NCBI GenBank assembly: GCA_016713885.1
Contig: JADJOF010000013.1
Span: 139,841 to 203,840 of the forward strand
DNA from: Bdellovibrionales bacterium
Lineage (GTDB): Bacteria; Bdellovibrionota; Bdellovibrionia; Bdellovibrionales; JAMPXM01
Direction: 5' to 3'
Length of the DNA stretch: 64,000 nt
Shown here one piece after another: positions 1 to 8,414 of the stretch. The notes beneath the pieces were generated by a model. That model was not told the origin of the DNA. It saw only the letters and a list, made by a program, of their open reading frames with translations, and did not search any database. The position numbers were made by a program, and so were the translations under genes. How positions within the stretch are numbered: the first letter of the stretch is position 1; every line of letters starts with the position of its first letter.

Positions 1-898
1 TGGTTGTCGAGTAGTTGTATTGATCTTTTCCGTGAAGGCAGCCGCGTGTACGCAGAGCGGCTGCATCGCGCACGAGTTTGGCGCGAACAGTGGCATCGCG
101 GCAGAGATTTCCGAGCTCACGACCGATGGATTCGATGAGCGGTTCCGGGCGAATCTCGAGCGCGCGAAAGACGGCGGGGCGCCATTCTTGTGGCCGCTGA
201 ACTTTGAGCGAAGATGATGGAGTGCTGACGTCGTTTCCGCCAGAAATCCAACGGCGAAGGCCAGCCGAACTGCCGTTGATGGTTTTGACTTTTCCATACA
301 CGGCTTCTCCGCGCGGAAGTCCATCGCGGAGAAAGACTTCCGTTCGCGCCGGCACGCTGCCGAAGATGAGTTCGGGGATGCCGGTATCGCGAACTTTACG
401 AATGACCCACGCGTGGCCGATTTCAGGAGCAGCGAGCAAAATCGTTCCACCGCCAACATGGCGGCGAGTAAGATCGGGGACTGGCTCGGTGTCATTGACG
501 AGTGTGCGTGTGCTGATTGCAGAGAATGCATCTTTTAAAAACGCGTTCAGCCGACGTTCGCTCGGAATATGGTCCCAGCGATTGCTGGCGGCCGAGATTC
601 CGCCTTTGGACTGAAAGGGCAGTCCATTTTTCGACGCATAGAGAATGCGAAGGCCATAGACAAAGTCGGCGCAGTCCATTGGCGTTGATCGGAGGGCCGC
701 GAGAGATCCGGACGAGGCTTCAAAAAGTTTCTCTGGAGGACCGGCGGTCACTCGCTCGACCCAGGCCTCATATTGCTTCTCATCGGATGCGGTCCATTCT
801 TCCTTTTGCATCGGCCAAACCGAAGCCCACGACAGCACCGGAAGGGATGAAAGTAGAACGGCGGCTCCAATGACGATTAAACGCGAGCCTCGAATCAT
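1..898 (-). CDS. Secreted putative cysteine hydrolase, partial (runs off window start)
   Basis: The minus-strand frame from the ATG at 898 stays open to base 1 with no stop, so the C-terminus lies outside the window; about 299 codons are visible. The N-terminus (MIRGSRLIVIGAAVLL..) is a signal peptide ending near LSWASV. A DCADFVYGL motif near residue 79 and a GHAWVIRK motif near residue 151 are spaced like the Cys and His of NlpC/P60- or transglutaminase-like hydrolases; this is motif resemblance only. The ATG overlaps the TGA of the upstream gene (ATGA at 895-898), indicating translational coupling. It is the last visible gene of a minus-strand run of secreted proteins. Reality of the gene is well supported; function is tentative. 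Confidence 0.75.
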   Translation of the reverse strand, partial: MIRGSRLIVIGAAVLLSSLPVLSWASVWPMQKEEWTASDEKQYEAWVERVTAGPPEKLFEASSGSLAALRSTPMDCADFVYGLRILYASKNGLPFQSKGGISAASNRWDHIPSERRLNAFLKDAFSAISTRTLVNDTEPVPDLTRRHVGGGTILLAAPEIGHAWVIRKVRDTGIPELIFGSVPARTEVFLRDGLPRGEAVYGKVKTINGSSAGLRRWISGGNDVSTPSSSLKVQRPQEWRPAVFRALEIRPEPLIESIGRELGNLCRDATVRAKLVRDAAALRTRGCLHGKDQYNYSTT

Positions 899-2481
899 GG
901 ACAGAGCACCTCAGCGTTGCTTTCACTTTTGAACTCAGATACAGCACTCTGGCCCAGCATGCGAGTTTTTGATTCGATGTGTAGGGGTTTGAAGTCGCCG
1001 ACTTGGCCCGGGATTGCCTCGGCTGAGAAATCGAAAAATGATTCACCGATATAAGTCACTTGGCCGACTGGAGCGCAGGCTGATCCTGCACAGGCGCGGT
1101 CGTAGCGGGCCGGAAACACCGAATCGACGCCAAGGCTTCTAAAGAAGCGCAGGATCTCTTTTTCGGTATTGTCGAGTTGACCACTGGTTTGGCTTTCCTG
1201 TGGACCTTTTCCGAGAGTTGGGAATCCGCTAAAGCCCGGGACCTTCTTGACGAGGTTCATTTTTGGAAAGAGCTGCGTTTGGAATGAACTCGGCGTTTGT
1301 TCAAAAACTGGCGCGCTCTGTTCCATATCGGCCTTGATGAGGCCTGGAGCATCGTGCGGGTGAAGGTAACGGAGGCGGATGCGATAGCGACGGCCATGCT
1401 TGAATGCGAAGTCCGGGATCTGTGCGCGATTGACGGTGAACAGACCGTCCCAGTCGGCGGGGACGAGCGTTTGTCCTGTTGAATAAGCCAGCCAGTTCAT
1501 CACTGTGCGTGGACGTCCGTTCGGCCCGATCTCGATCAGTTCAGCTTCAGCTGCAAGAGGAACCTGATAGGCGTTGAACCACTCGCCGGAGTTTTGCACA
1601 AACCACGACATCGACACGAACGACGTCGCGGCATCGCGTGCGCGTTCGGTGATGATTTCGGCACTAACAGGTTTGATCATGAGGCCAAATGTTTTTGGTA
1701 AGCGAAGAGTTTCGTCATCGTCGAGTTTTGCGCGCGATGGTGCTGGAGCGATGAGAACCCGGCGTTTGGTCACACCAATGGTTTGTCCAACAAGGCTTGC
1801 GTCTCCAGTTTCAGCGACGACGGCCTGTAGAACAGTGTCCAGGTCAGCTGGGCGAACCTCACCGCTCTCAAAGGCAGCGGCGTCAAGGCAGCGCGACTCA
1901 AACACGGGTTTGACCGAAATGGCGATGCCGCGATCGGCACGCACCGTACAGGTGGCGCCGCGGGCGAGATAGCGATTCGCGCTCAGCGATTCCCACTGGC
2001 ATGACGGGTGATTCCCAAGAACAAGCGGACGGCTATTGAGGCTCACAACCTCAAGGGATACGCATGACCGAAGCGTTCGCAAACGGCTAATCTTGAGTGC
2101 GTTGCGTTTGGCGGCGAGAGTCTGGTTGTCGGCCACGGCACTGGAAATCTCGCACCGATCGGTGCCAAGATCTTCGCGGAATAGAATGTTAGCGGAGTCG
2201 TTGGCAAGCGACGGTTCTTTGTTTCCCAGCGACAGCGCGATGAACTTGCCGTCGATATTCTTACAACTCTGAATAAGGATCTCATCTGAATTTTCGGTGG
2301 ATCCAAAACGTTTCACCTTCTCTCCGGCACGAGCCCAGGGGTCGAGATGGAGGGCGGGCTTTGGATCCTTCGAAAACGCACAAACTGACTCCACATCGGC
2401 AGCTTGTGCCAGTGGCTGCAACGCGACGAGCGTGAGGCAGAGAGCAAGAGCTTGAATGTAAGAGAGCTTGTTCGGTTCCAT
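895..2481 (-). CDS. Secreted protein of unknown function (528 aa)
   Basis: I do not recognise a family. The open frame extends upstream to 2550, but that stretch crosses a strong terminator hairpin, while the internal ATG at 2481 begins a typical signal peptide (MEPNKLSYIQALALCLTLVA.., cleavage near AQA-AD) and follows a purine-rich AAAGAAG. The mature part has scattered cysteines, no obvious repeats and no membrane segment, so it is probably periplasmic or exported. It sits between a Cys-rich secreted protein and the partial hydrolase, overlapping the latter by four bases. Likely the same transcription unit as the gene at 898, but separated from the upstream gene by a terminator. Confidence 0.8.
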   Translation of the reverse strand: MEPNKLSYIQALALCLTLVALQPLAQAADVESVCAFSKDPKPALHLDPWARAGEKVKRFGSTENSDEILIQSCKNIDGKFIALSLGNKEPSLANDSANILFREDLGTDRCEISSAVADNQTLAAKRNALKISRLRTLRSCVSLEVVSLNSRPLVLGNHPSCQWESLSANRYLARGATCTVRADRGIAISVKPVFESRCLDAAAFESGEVRPADLDTVLQAVVAETGDASLVGQTIGVTKRRVLIAPAPSRAKLDDDETLRLPKTFGLMIKPVSAEIITERARDAATSFVSMSWFVQNSGEWFNAYQVPLAAEAELIEIGPNGRPRTVMNWLAYSTGQTLVPADWDGLFTVNRAQIPDFAFKHGRRYRIRLRYLHPHDAPGLIKADMEQSAPVFEQTPSSFQTQLFPKMNLVKKVPGFSGFPTLGKGPQESQTSGQLDNTEKEILRFFRSLGVDSVFPARYDRACAGSACAPVGQVTYIGESFFDFSAEAIPGQVGDFKPLHIESKTRMLGQSAVSEFKSESNAEVLCP

Positions 2482-2502
2482 TTTCAACTTCTTTCGTTCA
2501 TT

Positions 2503-2534
2503 AAAAAAGAGGGCCTTAAGCGGATTAAGGCCCT
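2503..2534 (-). terminator. Rho-independent terminator after the 2551-3579 gene
   Basis: On the minus strand a 10-bp stem (AGGGCCTTAA pairing with TTAAGGCCCT, plus positions 2510-2519 and 2525-2534) with a 5-nt loop is followed at once by a six-T tract (plus-strand A run 2503-2508). It starts 17 bases past the stop of the 2551-3579 gene. Its presence inside the longest reading of the next gene is the main reason for preferring the start at 2481. Confidence 0.9.
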
Positions 2535-2550
2535 CATCCCAAACTGACAA

Positions 2551-3579
2551 CTATTCAGCAGCAGGTGGCTCAGCGATTTCTGTGTAAGTACACATTTCAG
2601 CGCCTTCTTTTTCCCACTTGCGCAAGTTCGGAACTGATGAAGACCAGTTCGTTTCCGAGAATACGTAGCGAACTTTGCAGTGGCGGGGCGCCTTGCCGTC
2701 GTTATTGGTGATCACTTTGTCTTGGAGCAAGTCCGCTGTCTGACCATTGAGCATCATCGGAGTCGATTTAAAGAAGCTCGTCGATCCCTCTGACGCGTTA
2801 ACCGGAGTCGCATTCGAACCAAAGACGAACGACGCCTCGTTGTCGAGCGTGTTGTACTGGTTACTGTTGTTGCGAGCATAGACATATTGGCCGATACCTT
2901 GACGGTCGCAAACCACGAAGGCTTCGACTTTGAGGTTTGCGTTTTTCGTATAGTCGCCCTGGCCCATTGTCATGCCGTCGCGCGAATTCTCGCCCGGAAC
3001 TTTTCCGCTATAGAGCGCGTCGATCGCGTACGCCTGTGCGAGTTTCAAGACGAAGTTTGTCTGAATATTGTCCTCGTAGTACTCAATCTGCGGACCGTTG
3101 TAGCAAATGTCGACAAAGTATTTGGCCGAGTAGAGCTCTGATCCCAAGTGAAACGAGAGATCAGTGATACGACGTCCCCAGGCTTCGCTGTCAGTAAAGG
3201 CTTGCGAATAAGCGGAGGTGCTGGTTCCACGGAAAGACTTGTCGCCACTGCCTGTCATTGGGCTCATGCCGGTCCACTTGAGTTTGCCGTAGTTCATGAG
3301 GTAATCGCCGCCACCTGTTGAGCTACAAACGCAAGATGAGTGACAGACTTTATCGGCATCTGAACATGTTGTAGGAGTACATTGGTTCTTTGTGCCCTCG
3401 AAATAGCACACTTTGTTGTTCGATGACTGTGCCATGATGCCGGCGTTACACGCATACATTCGGGGGCCGCTCGAATCGACTTTGAATTTGTAGCGAAGTG
3501 ATATCGCATTCGCGTCGACGGCTGCGACCGTGAGCGCAAGAGCGCCAAGCCACTTTGAAAGCGTCGTTAAGTTTCTCAT
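2551..3579 (-). CDS. Secreted Cys-rich protein of unknown function (342 aa)
   Basis: The ATG at 3579 is preceded by AGGAGAG at good spacing. A signal peptide (MRNLTTLSKWLGALALTVAA.., cleavage near ANA-IS) is followed by a mature region rich in Cys, Ser, Asn and Tyr. Residues about 44-86 hold eight cysteines (CNAG, VCYF, QCTPTTC, VCHSSCVC), and further cysteines lie near residue 163 and in the C-terminal quarter, suggesting disulfide bonds made in the periplasm (a DsbD-type protein is encoded at 54496-56355). No known domain recognised. It is the last gene before a strong terminator, so it may be transcribed more than its downstream neighbours. Confidence 0.8.
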   Translation of the reverse strand: MRNLTTLSKWLGALALTVAAVDANAISLRYKFKVDSSGPRMYACNAGIMAQSSNNKVCYFEGTKNQCTPTTCSDADKVCHSSCVCSSTGGGDYLMNYGKLKWTGMSPMTGSGDKSFRGTSTSAYSQAFTDSEAWGRRITDLSFHLGSELYSAKYFVDICYNGPQIEYYEDNIQTNFVLKLAQAYAIDALYSGKVPGENSRDGMTMGQGDYTKNANLKVEAFVVCDRQGIGQYVYARNNSNQYNTLDNEASFVFGSNATPVNASEGSTSFFKSTPMMLNGQTADLLQDKVITNNDGKAPRHCKVRYVFSETNWSSSVPNLRKWEKEGAEMCTYTEIAEPPAAE

Positions 3580-3642
3580 TTCTTCTCTCCTCTGTTTACG
3601 TCCTGGAAATTAAATTCAGTACGGTTGTTGTTGTTTTATTAC

Positions 3643-4256
3643 TCAGTTTGGCGGACTCAGACGAAGCTCGGTTGAGAGCTTCAATTTGAGAACGTTTTCT
3701 TCGTTATCATTTAAGTCGGAAGATGAGACGGGCCGTAGCCGGCGCGCTGCAATCCCTGTCGGCGTTGTGCAAATCGCGAGGAATGCACTGGTGGGGCGAT
3801 CCTCCTCGTCGAGCTCAACAGCGATAAATCCATCGCGAGAGCCACAGAGTGTTTGAAGATGTGGGGCGATGCCGGCATCTTCAGAGCCGTTATAGAAATC
3901 GTAGAGGCTCTTGTTTGCGACTAGAACAGTTGAACGTGTTAAGAGCTTGTAGACGACCTGACGATCGCTGACGGCTTGACACCTTCGTAGGTTGGAACAA
4001 GTGTTTGAAACACGTCGCGCATCACGGCGTCGCCGCTGCCGAAACAATCGCGACAAAGTGGCTCGGGCCACTCGCAGGATTTTGCGCCACAGAGGTTCTC
4101 GCAGAGGGTCTCGCCCTTTCCGGCACACTGAATCGAATTCATCACGCGAATCACGCCATCGGTCTCAACGGCGTTTTGTTGAAGGCCAAGGGCCAGCGCC
4201 GAAGTGCCCGTGAGGAACAAGGTCAGGATGCTCATCAACAGAGTGAGACGTATCAT
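3643..4256 (-). pseudogene. Secreted Cys-rich protein, split by a 1-nt frameshift
   Basis: Two overlapping frames make one protein. The N-terminal part starts at ATG 4256 with a signal peptide (MIRLTLLMSILTLFLTG..), then a Cys-rich stretch (CAGKGETLCENLCGAKSCE, near residues 45-63). Near 3975 the frame changes: ..PTYEGVK continues naturally as AVSDRQVVYKLL in the -1 frame if a base is restored in GTCAAGCC (an extra A gives VKAVSDRQ). The restored protein is 204 aa. The ATG overlaps the upstream stop as ATGA (4253-4256). The 614-nt span is one base short of a whole number of codons. The change may be a consensus error rather than true inactivation. Function unknown. Confidence 0.7.
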
Positions 4257-6705
4257 CGTCCACCACCTGGTTGTGAGTGTTCGAGTAAAGCGGTACAAGA
4301 GCGCGAGAAGGCACTGAACTCACTTCGCACTTCAAAGCGGCGCATTGTTGGATCGCAAGAAACGCGCGCCATAATTTCGCCGTCGCACTCTTTAACACGT
4401 ATCCCGACAGTGCCGTTCGCCGGTCCTTGCTGGGTGAATGTATTTTCGCCTTCGTACTGAACACTGGCGTGGCTGGCCCGGAGGCCAGTCTGCGTTTCAA
4501 GTGCGTGTGCGGCATTTGCAGCGCAAAGATCTTCAAAGCAACGGAAGCCATTGATCAATGAGGGTTCGCAGCGAGGCGGAATAGAGCCGCGATTTTCCGA
4601 ATAGACGTCAGCAACATACTCCGGGCGAACAACGTAGCTGATCGGACGATTCTTTTCGTCTTTCTGTGCGTTGACGTAGAGACTGAATGCGCGAGCTGCG
4701 CCGAATGCAAATCGGACTGGCCCGGCAGGAGCAGCAGCGGCGATTGACGAAACGGCACTTGTCAGGTTGATCGTACATCCACCGCAGATGGAGCGACGGG
4801 CGGCAGAGGTCTTTCCTTCTGACTTATCGTTGAGCTCTGTCTCTGAACCCTTGTTGTCCGAGCAGTAGTTCAAAGTGACACCTCCAACGCCGTAGACCTG
4901 GAAAGGAGCGCCGGCTTCATTGGCGTACTGAACGGCACAGGGCGCTCCGGTGAGTGGGCCGAGGTCGGCAAAGAAAGTGCGACGATTGGACTCGTCTGAA
5001 AACTCGGGTTCGAAGCGAATCGAACCATTGTCGATTTTTGTCTTGAAGCTTTTTACCTGTGGGCGCTTTGACTCGAATTCAGCGAAGATTGGAATTGGGA
5101 GTGCCGCGGTGAGAGCCGACGTGATCAATCGCTGCGCGAGCATGGCATTGGCTTGGTCGGTCGCAAACCAAGGATCGTAGATCTTGCATGCGTTGAGCTC
5201 GGCGTAGGGATTAAAGAGATTGCTGTCTTTGATCCGATGCGCTCGGCCAAGGGCGGCTGACCATACTGAAACGGAGTAAAGGTCGACATAGGCCTTTAAC
5301 ACGGACTGCATGCACGCGATTGGAGACCGGCAGATCTCGATCTTACCTTCCGAAAGCGTCAAGTATGGCTCCGGACGATTCCAGCCACGAGCGCGATTTT
5401 CTTTTGGCAGCGACTTTTGTGAAACCAATCCGTTCATGCGCTCGCGAGCCCAGTCCGAGAGGTAGCCGTAGTCGTAGCTCACTTTTGAGAAAAGAGTGCT
5501 TTCAAGTGACTCGCAAATCGGCTTGATGTTCAGGCCGATTGTTTTAACGGCCTCAATCACACGAGGCAGCAGGAGTTTTTGGTTCTTCAGGTCAGACGGG
5601 GAAAGACCGAGTGTGCTGCCGCTTTCGAAAACCGACTCGAAGTCGGGGCGGAGAACCTTGAATTGTGGATCGCGGAGAATCCGGGCCTCGACACAGACGG
5701 CTGCAAGCTGAGATGCAAACTCAGGATTGGCTTCAGGCGAAAAGCGCTCAAGGTCGCGTTTGAGGTCCTCAGTGAGAGTTGCGGCGCTCAACTGATTGAG
5801 CCAGCTGCCGGTCCGAGCAACGCTTTGCAGTTTGTTGCAGCTGACCCAACGCGCTTCATTGAAGCGCTTCGAGAAGTTCTTTACCCAATCTTCCGTGGCG
5901 GTTCCATTTGTTCCAAGAAATCCGTCAGAAACTGAGCGGCTGCCCTTGGCGAGAAGATAAAACTGGGGACCGTTTGGAAGTTCCGACTCAAAGCCAGAAG
6001 CGGTTTGAGGTGGTTTGGCGAGTTCGCGAACGGCGTCGATTGAAAGGCGTTGAAGGTCGCAGGTTGGAAGCGTGATCGCGCGACAGCCGTTTGGTGCAAG
6101 TAAGACCTCGTCTTCAAGAGCGAGACTGGGGAAGAGCTCGGCGTAGCGTCCCATGGCGGTTCGAACTTCTGGTGCTGAGCGCCAGGCCCACGATGCATAG
6201 GTTTTGAACGAGGCCCAGAAATCAAACCCGATGCTGTCGAAGTTTGTAGGAACACGTGGCAGATCAATCTGCAGGAGGAAGAAGCGATCGGTTGTCGGAC
6301 TTGATTGGTCGCACGAGGGTTGTGTTTTTGCGACACTTGAAAGCAGGGCGCCGATTTCGTTGAGATCGCTAAGCGCGGGACGCGATTTGTTCAGATGGCC
6401 CTGCAAGGCAGAGAAACGCTCGGCCTTGATACAGGTGACCTGTGATGAGAAAGGCGACTGAATCTGACTCTTGGCCCACAGTTCGCTCAACTGCGCGTCG
6501 AGAGCACGGCATTTTTTGTCGACTCGCAAGTCGTTAGCAGCGCACGCAATCGCTGATCCAGGAGCGGCAAGCGACCGGACAAAAGGTGGTTAGCGACGGT
6601 GGTAAACGTGAAGCCAACGGCGCGACGATAGGTCTCCATCGCGTCGGTTTCTTTTCCGGCAGAGAGCCCGGCATTGAGTTTGGCGACATTAAATAAAACA
6701 GGTAA
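4253..6705 (-). pseudogene. Large secreted protein, C-terminal portion (IS200-interrupted)
   Basis: The longest frame (from a TTG at 6529) encodes 758 residues with many cysteines and no family I recognise. Coding continues upstream in another frame: ..GFTFTTVANHLLSGR..LRALLTTCESTK leads into KCRALDAQLSELWAKS if the A6 run (plus T6 at 6512-6517) were A7. So the gene extends to the edge of the IS200-like element near 6708, and its signal-peptide start lies on the far side at 7552. The ordered hydrophilic sequence and the ATGA overlap with the 4256 gene suggest a periplasmic or surface protein made as part of the secreted-protein operon. As written it is disrupted by an insertion, a frameshift and an in-frame stop. 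Confidence 0.65.
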
Positions 6706-6784
6706 TCCGCCGCCTTTGGCGGCGCGACTCCCATAGGTTTGACCGTCCCGGCGTTTGCGTCGAAGGCACTGAATAAAGAAAACT

Positions 6785-6831
6785 CCTCCGTTCAACCAAA
6801 CGTGCTCTGCAAAGCGCGTAACGAACGGAGG
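6785..6831 (+). promoter_or_regulatory. Stem-loop masking the IS200 transposase ribosome-binding site
   Basis: CCTCCGTTC (6785-6793) and GAACGGAGG (6823-6831) form a perfect 9-bp stem. The GGAGG Shine-Dalgarno of tnpA (6827-6831) is wholly inside the right arm, four bases before the GTG start. In IS200 of enterobacteria a hairpin of this kind is known to repress transposase translation; the same role here is inferred from position and pairing. Confidence 0.7.
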
Positions 6832-6835
6832 ATAA

Positions 6836-7312
6836 GTGAACGATTGGAAAGTCCTATCACATGTCAAATGGGAGTGTAAGTACCACGTCGTCATGGTGCC
6901 GAAGTACCGCAAGCGATTGATCTATGGCCGGCTGAAGCGGGAGATCGGGCCGGTGCTGCGAGAGTTGTTCAGGCAAAAAGGTGTCGAGGTGTTGGAGGGC
7001 TATGCGATGGCGGATCATGTACACGTCTGCGTAAGTGTTCCGCCGAAGCTGAGCATCTCGGAAGTAATAGGTTTTGTTAAAGGTAAGAGCGCGATTCAAA
7101 TCCATCGGCGGTATCTGGGCAGGAAGCAGAATTTTACGGGATTTCACTTCTGGAGCCGCGGTTACTGCGTGAGCACGGTGGGTCGGGATGAGCAGATGAT
7201 TCGCGAGTACATCAAGAGTCAGGAATCAGAGGAGCGGCGAGAAGAAGCAGCGCAACTGAGTATGCTTGAGGGTCCTTCAGGACCCAAGGGCGGCGTCCGC
7301 GGCCCCCTTTGA
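6836..7312 (+). CDS. tnpA: IS200/IS605-family transposase TnpA
   Basis: A 158-residue Y1 HUH single-strand transposase. The opening WECKYHVVMVPKYRKR (near residues 12-27), the HUH metal-binding motif in MADHVHVCV (residues about 59-67) and the catalytic tyrosine in MIREYIKSQE (near residue 131) match the family order. Start is GTG at 6836 behind GGAGG. The last about 18 residues (after QLSML) are read from the first right-end hairpin and are probably a read-through tail. It acts on single-stranded ends and needs no inverted repeats. The frame is intact, so the element could be active. Confidence 0.92.
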   Translation: MNDWKVLSHVKWECKYHVVMVPKYRKRLIYGRLKREIGPVLRELFRQKGVEVLEGYAMADHVHVCVSVPPKLSISEVIGFVKGKSAIQIHRRYLGRKQNFTGFHFWSRGYCVSTVGRDEQMIREYIKSQESEERREEAAQLSMLEGPSGPKGGVRGPL

Positions 7313-7349
7313 GGGGGCGGATTCATACCGGGTCCTTTGGGCCCGGTTT

Positions 7350-7552
7350 CTGATTCCGAGACGGCCGGCATCGTAGCCATCTCCAATGACAAGAATCGAG
7401 CGCGATGGAAGGCGCGAATCCAACGCACATTGAGCGCGATTCGAAAACTCGATCGGGGCAAACGAACTTGCGTTCGATCCCGCCTGAGCTTAGCTCAATG
7501 TGAGGGCTGTCGCGAGACACACGACGGCCCATTTGGTTGCGTTGGTAACCAT
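7350..7552 (-). pseudogene. N-terminal portion of the IS200-interrupted secreted protein
   Basis: Too short and interrupted to be found as an ORF. Minus ATG at 7552 follows GAAGAGAG and starts a clear signal peptide (MVTNATKWAVVCLATALTLS). Codon 21 is TAA (7490-7492), then the same frame continues AQAGSNASSFAPIEFSN..ILVIGDGYDAGRLGIRN until the IS200 hairpins. AQA-G is a good signal-peptidase site directly after the stop, so the stop falls inside a once-coherent signal peptide. The downstream half resumes at about 6705. The start lies 36 bases past the stop of the 7589-8137 gene, in the same direction. Stop plus insertion indicate a genuinely dead gene, unless the TAA is a consensus error. Confidence 0.6.
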
Positions 7553-7588
7553 GATCAACTCTCTTCAGTTTGGCGAAGCGTTGGAGAA

Positions 7589-8137
7589 TTAGTTTCCTGT
7601 CTGGCGGCACGTCTCAAGCTTCGAATTCAATGTCGCGTAGAACGAGAGTAGCGAGAGGTCCGCAGGCGAGAATGTTCTCTTTGTCGTGCCGTCTGCATTG
7701 ACGCCTTGATACTGGTACGTCTCAAGTAAACGCTTCATGGCCGGCGAGACCCGAAGATTGGTTTCGCAGTTGTAACGACGGTAAGTGATCGATAGTCCGT
7801 AGTAAGGATCATTTGAGTTGTTGCTAGAGTCTTCGCCGAGGTTAATGACCGTTGTTCCGGTGCCGACCGTGCGGGCGCCGACGCCAGCGTTGAAGCCCAA
7901 TGTCCAGCTCGAGCCGGAGCCATCTGTTCCCATCAGCCAGCAACGACCATCGTCGTCACACTGTCTTTTCATGTCTTCGAGAACCTTCTTTTGAATTTCG
8001 GCTTCGGTCATAAGGGTTGTGGACTGAAGCTGGTCTGAAGTTGGAGCGGCCTGATCAAATTCGCTTCCCGCGTTTGCTAGACCAGCGGTCAGAAGAGAGG
8101 CGACGAAAACAAACGAACGGATCAGCGACTTGGCCAC
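7589..8137 (-). CDS. Secreted protein of unknown function (182 aa)
   Basis: The open frame runs from 8413, but a GGAGG six bases before a GTG at 8137 and an immediate signal peptide (VAKSLIRSFVFVASLLTAGL.., cleavage ANA-GS) fix the start. The mature part has a CDDDGRCW motif, a Gly/Thr/Asn-rich middle (FNAGVGARTVGTGT) with possible beta-strand character, and a helical C-terminus. No family recognised. It is the first gene of the minus-strand secreted-protein operon; the 269 bases upstream to the ISL3 element at 8415 should contain its promoter, though I see only a weak candidate near 8250-8300. Confidence 0.8.
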   Translation of the reverse strand: MAKSLIRSFVFVASLLTAGLANAGSEFDQAAPTSDQLQSTTLMTEAEIQKKVLEDMKRQCDDDGRCWLMGTDGSGSSWTLGFNAGVGARTVGTGTTVINLGEDSSNNSNDPYYGLSITYRRYNCETNLRVSPAMKRLLETYQYQGVNADGTTKRTFSPADLSLLSFYATLNSKLETCRQTGN

Positions 8138-8406
8138 GGTGGCCTCCAAACAATAGCGAGTCATCAGCTCGTCAATTGAGCGAATTGAACTCAGTTCCTC
8201 TGCGACATCATTGTCGATGCTTCCTAGAGCAATGCTGACGCCAGAGGCTCTATAGTGGAGCTTATAATGGTCATTAGGGCCTATATTTGAGCTGTGGAGA
8301 AATTGTGAAGTGGGCCGTATGGCGTTGGGACTGATTGAACTGGTCGAAAACGTCAAATCCAATCTATTGATGTCGAACTCTTCGACGAAGGGTCGCGGAG
8401 GGGCGC

Positions 8407-8414
8407 CGATCACT
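8407..8414. repeat. 8-bp target-site duplication, left copy
   Basis: CGATCACT at 8407-8414 is repeated exactly at 9869-9876, flanking the ISL3 element. Eight bases is the usual duplication length for the ISL3 family, so both element ends are fixed and the insertion is fairly recent. Confidence 0.85.

Larger units (their letters stand above)
6708..7346 (+). mobile_element. IS200/IS605-family element (single tyrosine transposase, hairpin ends)
   Basis: A Y1 HUH transposase gene is framed by subterminal hairpins and no inverted terminal repeats, the IS200 layout. Left side: a 7-bp stem with TTT loop (6708-6714/6718-6724) and a 9-bp stem that includes the transposase ribosome site (6785-6793/6823-6831). 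Right side: stems at about 7271-7284, 7302-7318 and 7328-7346, the last again with a TTT loop. The exact ends cannot be fixed because this family makes no target duplication; the coordinates run from outer hairpin to outer hairpin. The element sits in a minus-strand secreted-protein gene whose two halves lie on either side. Confidence 0.8.

Noticed and set aside
2482..2550. Upstream start for the 528-aa secreted protein
   Set aside because: It crosses a strong terminator hairpin and would bury the signal peptide.
7313..7610. Minus ORFs of 80 and 95 aa across the IS200 right end
   Set aside because: They are read partly from hairpin DNA and conflict with the better-supported N-terminal part of the interrupted gene.
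8138..8413. Long N-terminal extension of the 7589-8137 protein
   Set aside because: A GGAGG and GTG at 8137 begin a signal peptide; the extension runs to the IS boundary.
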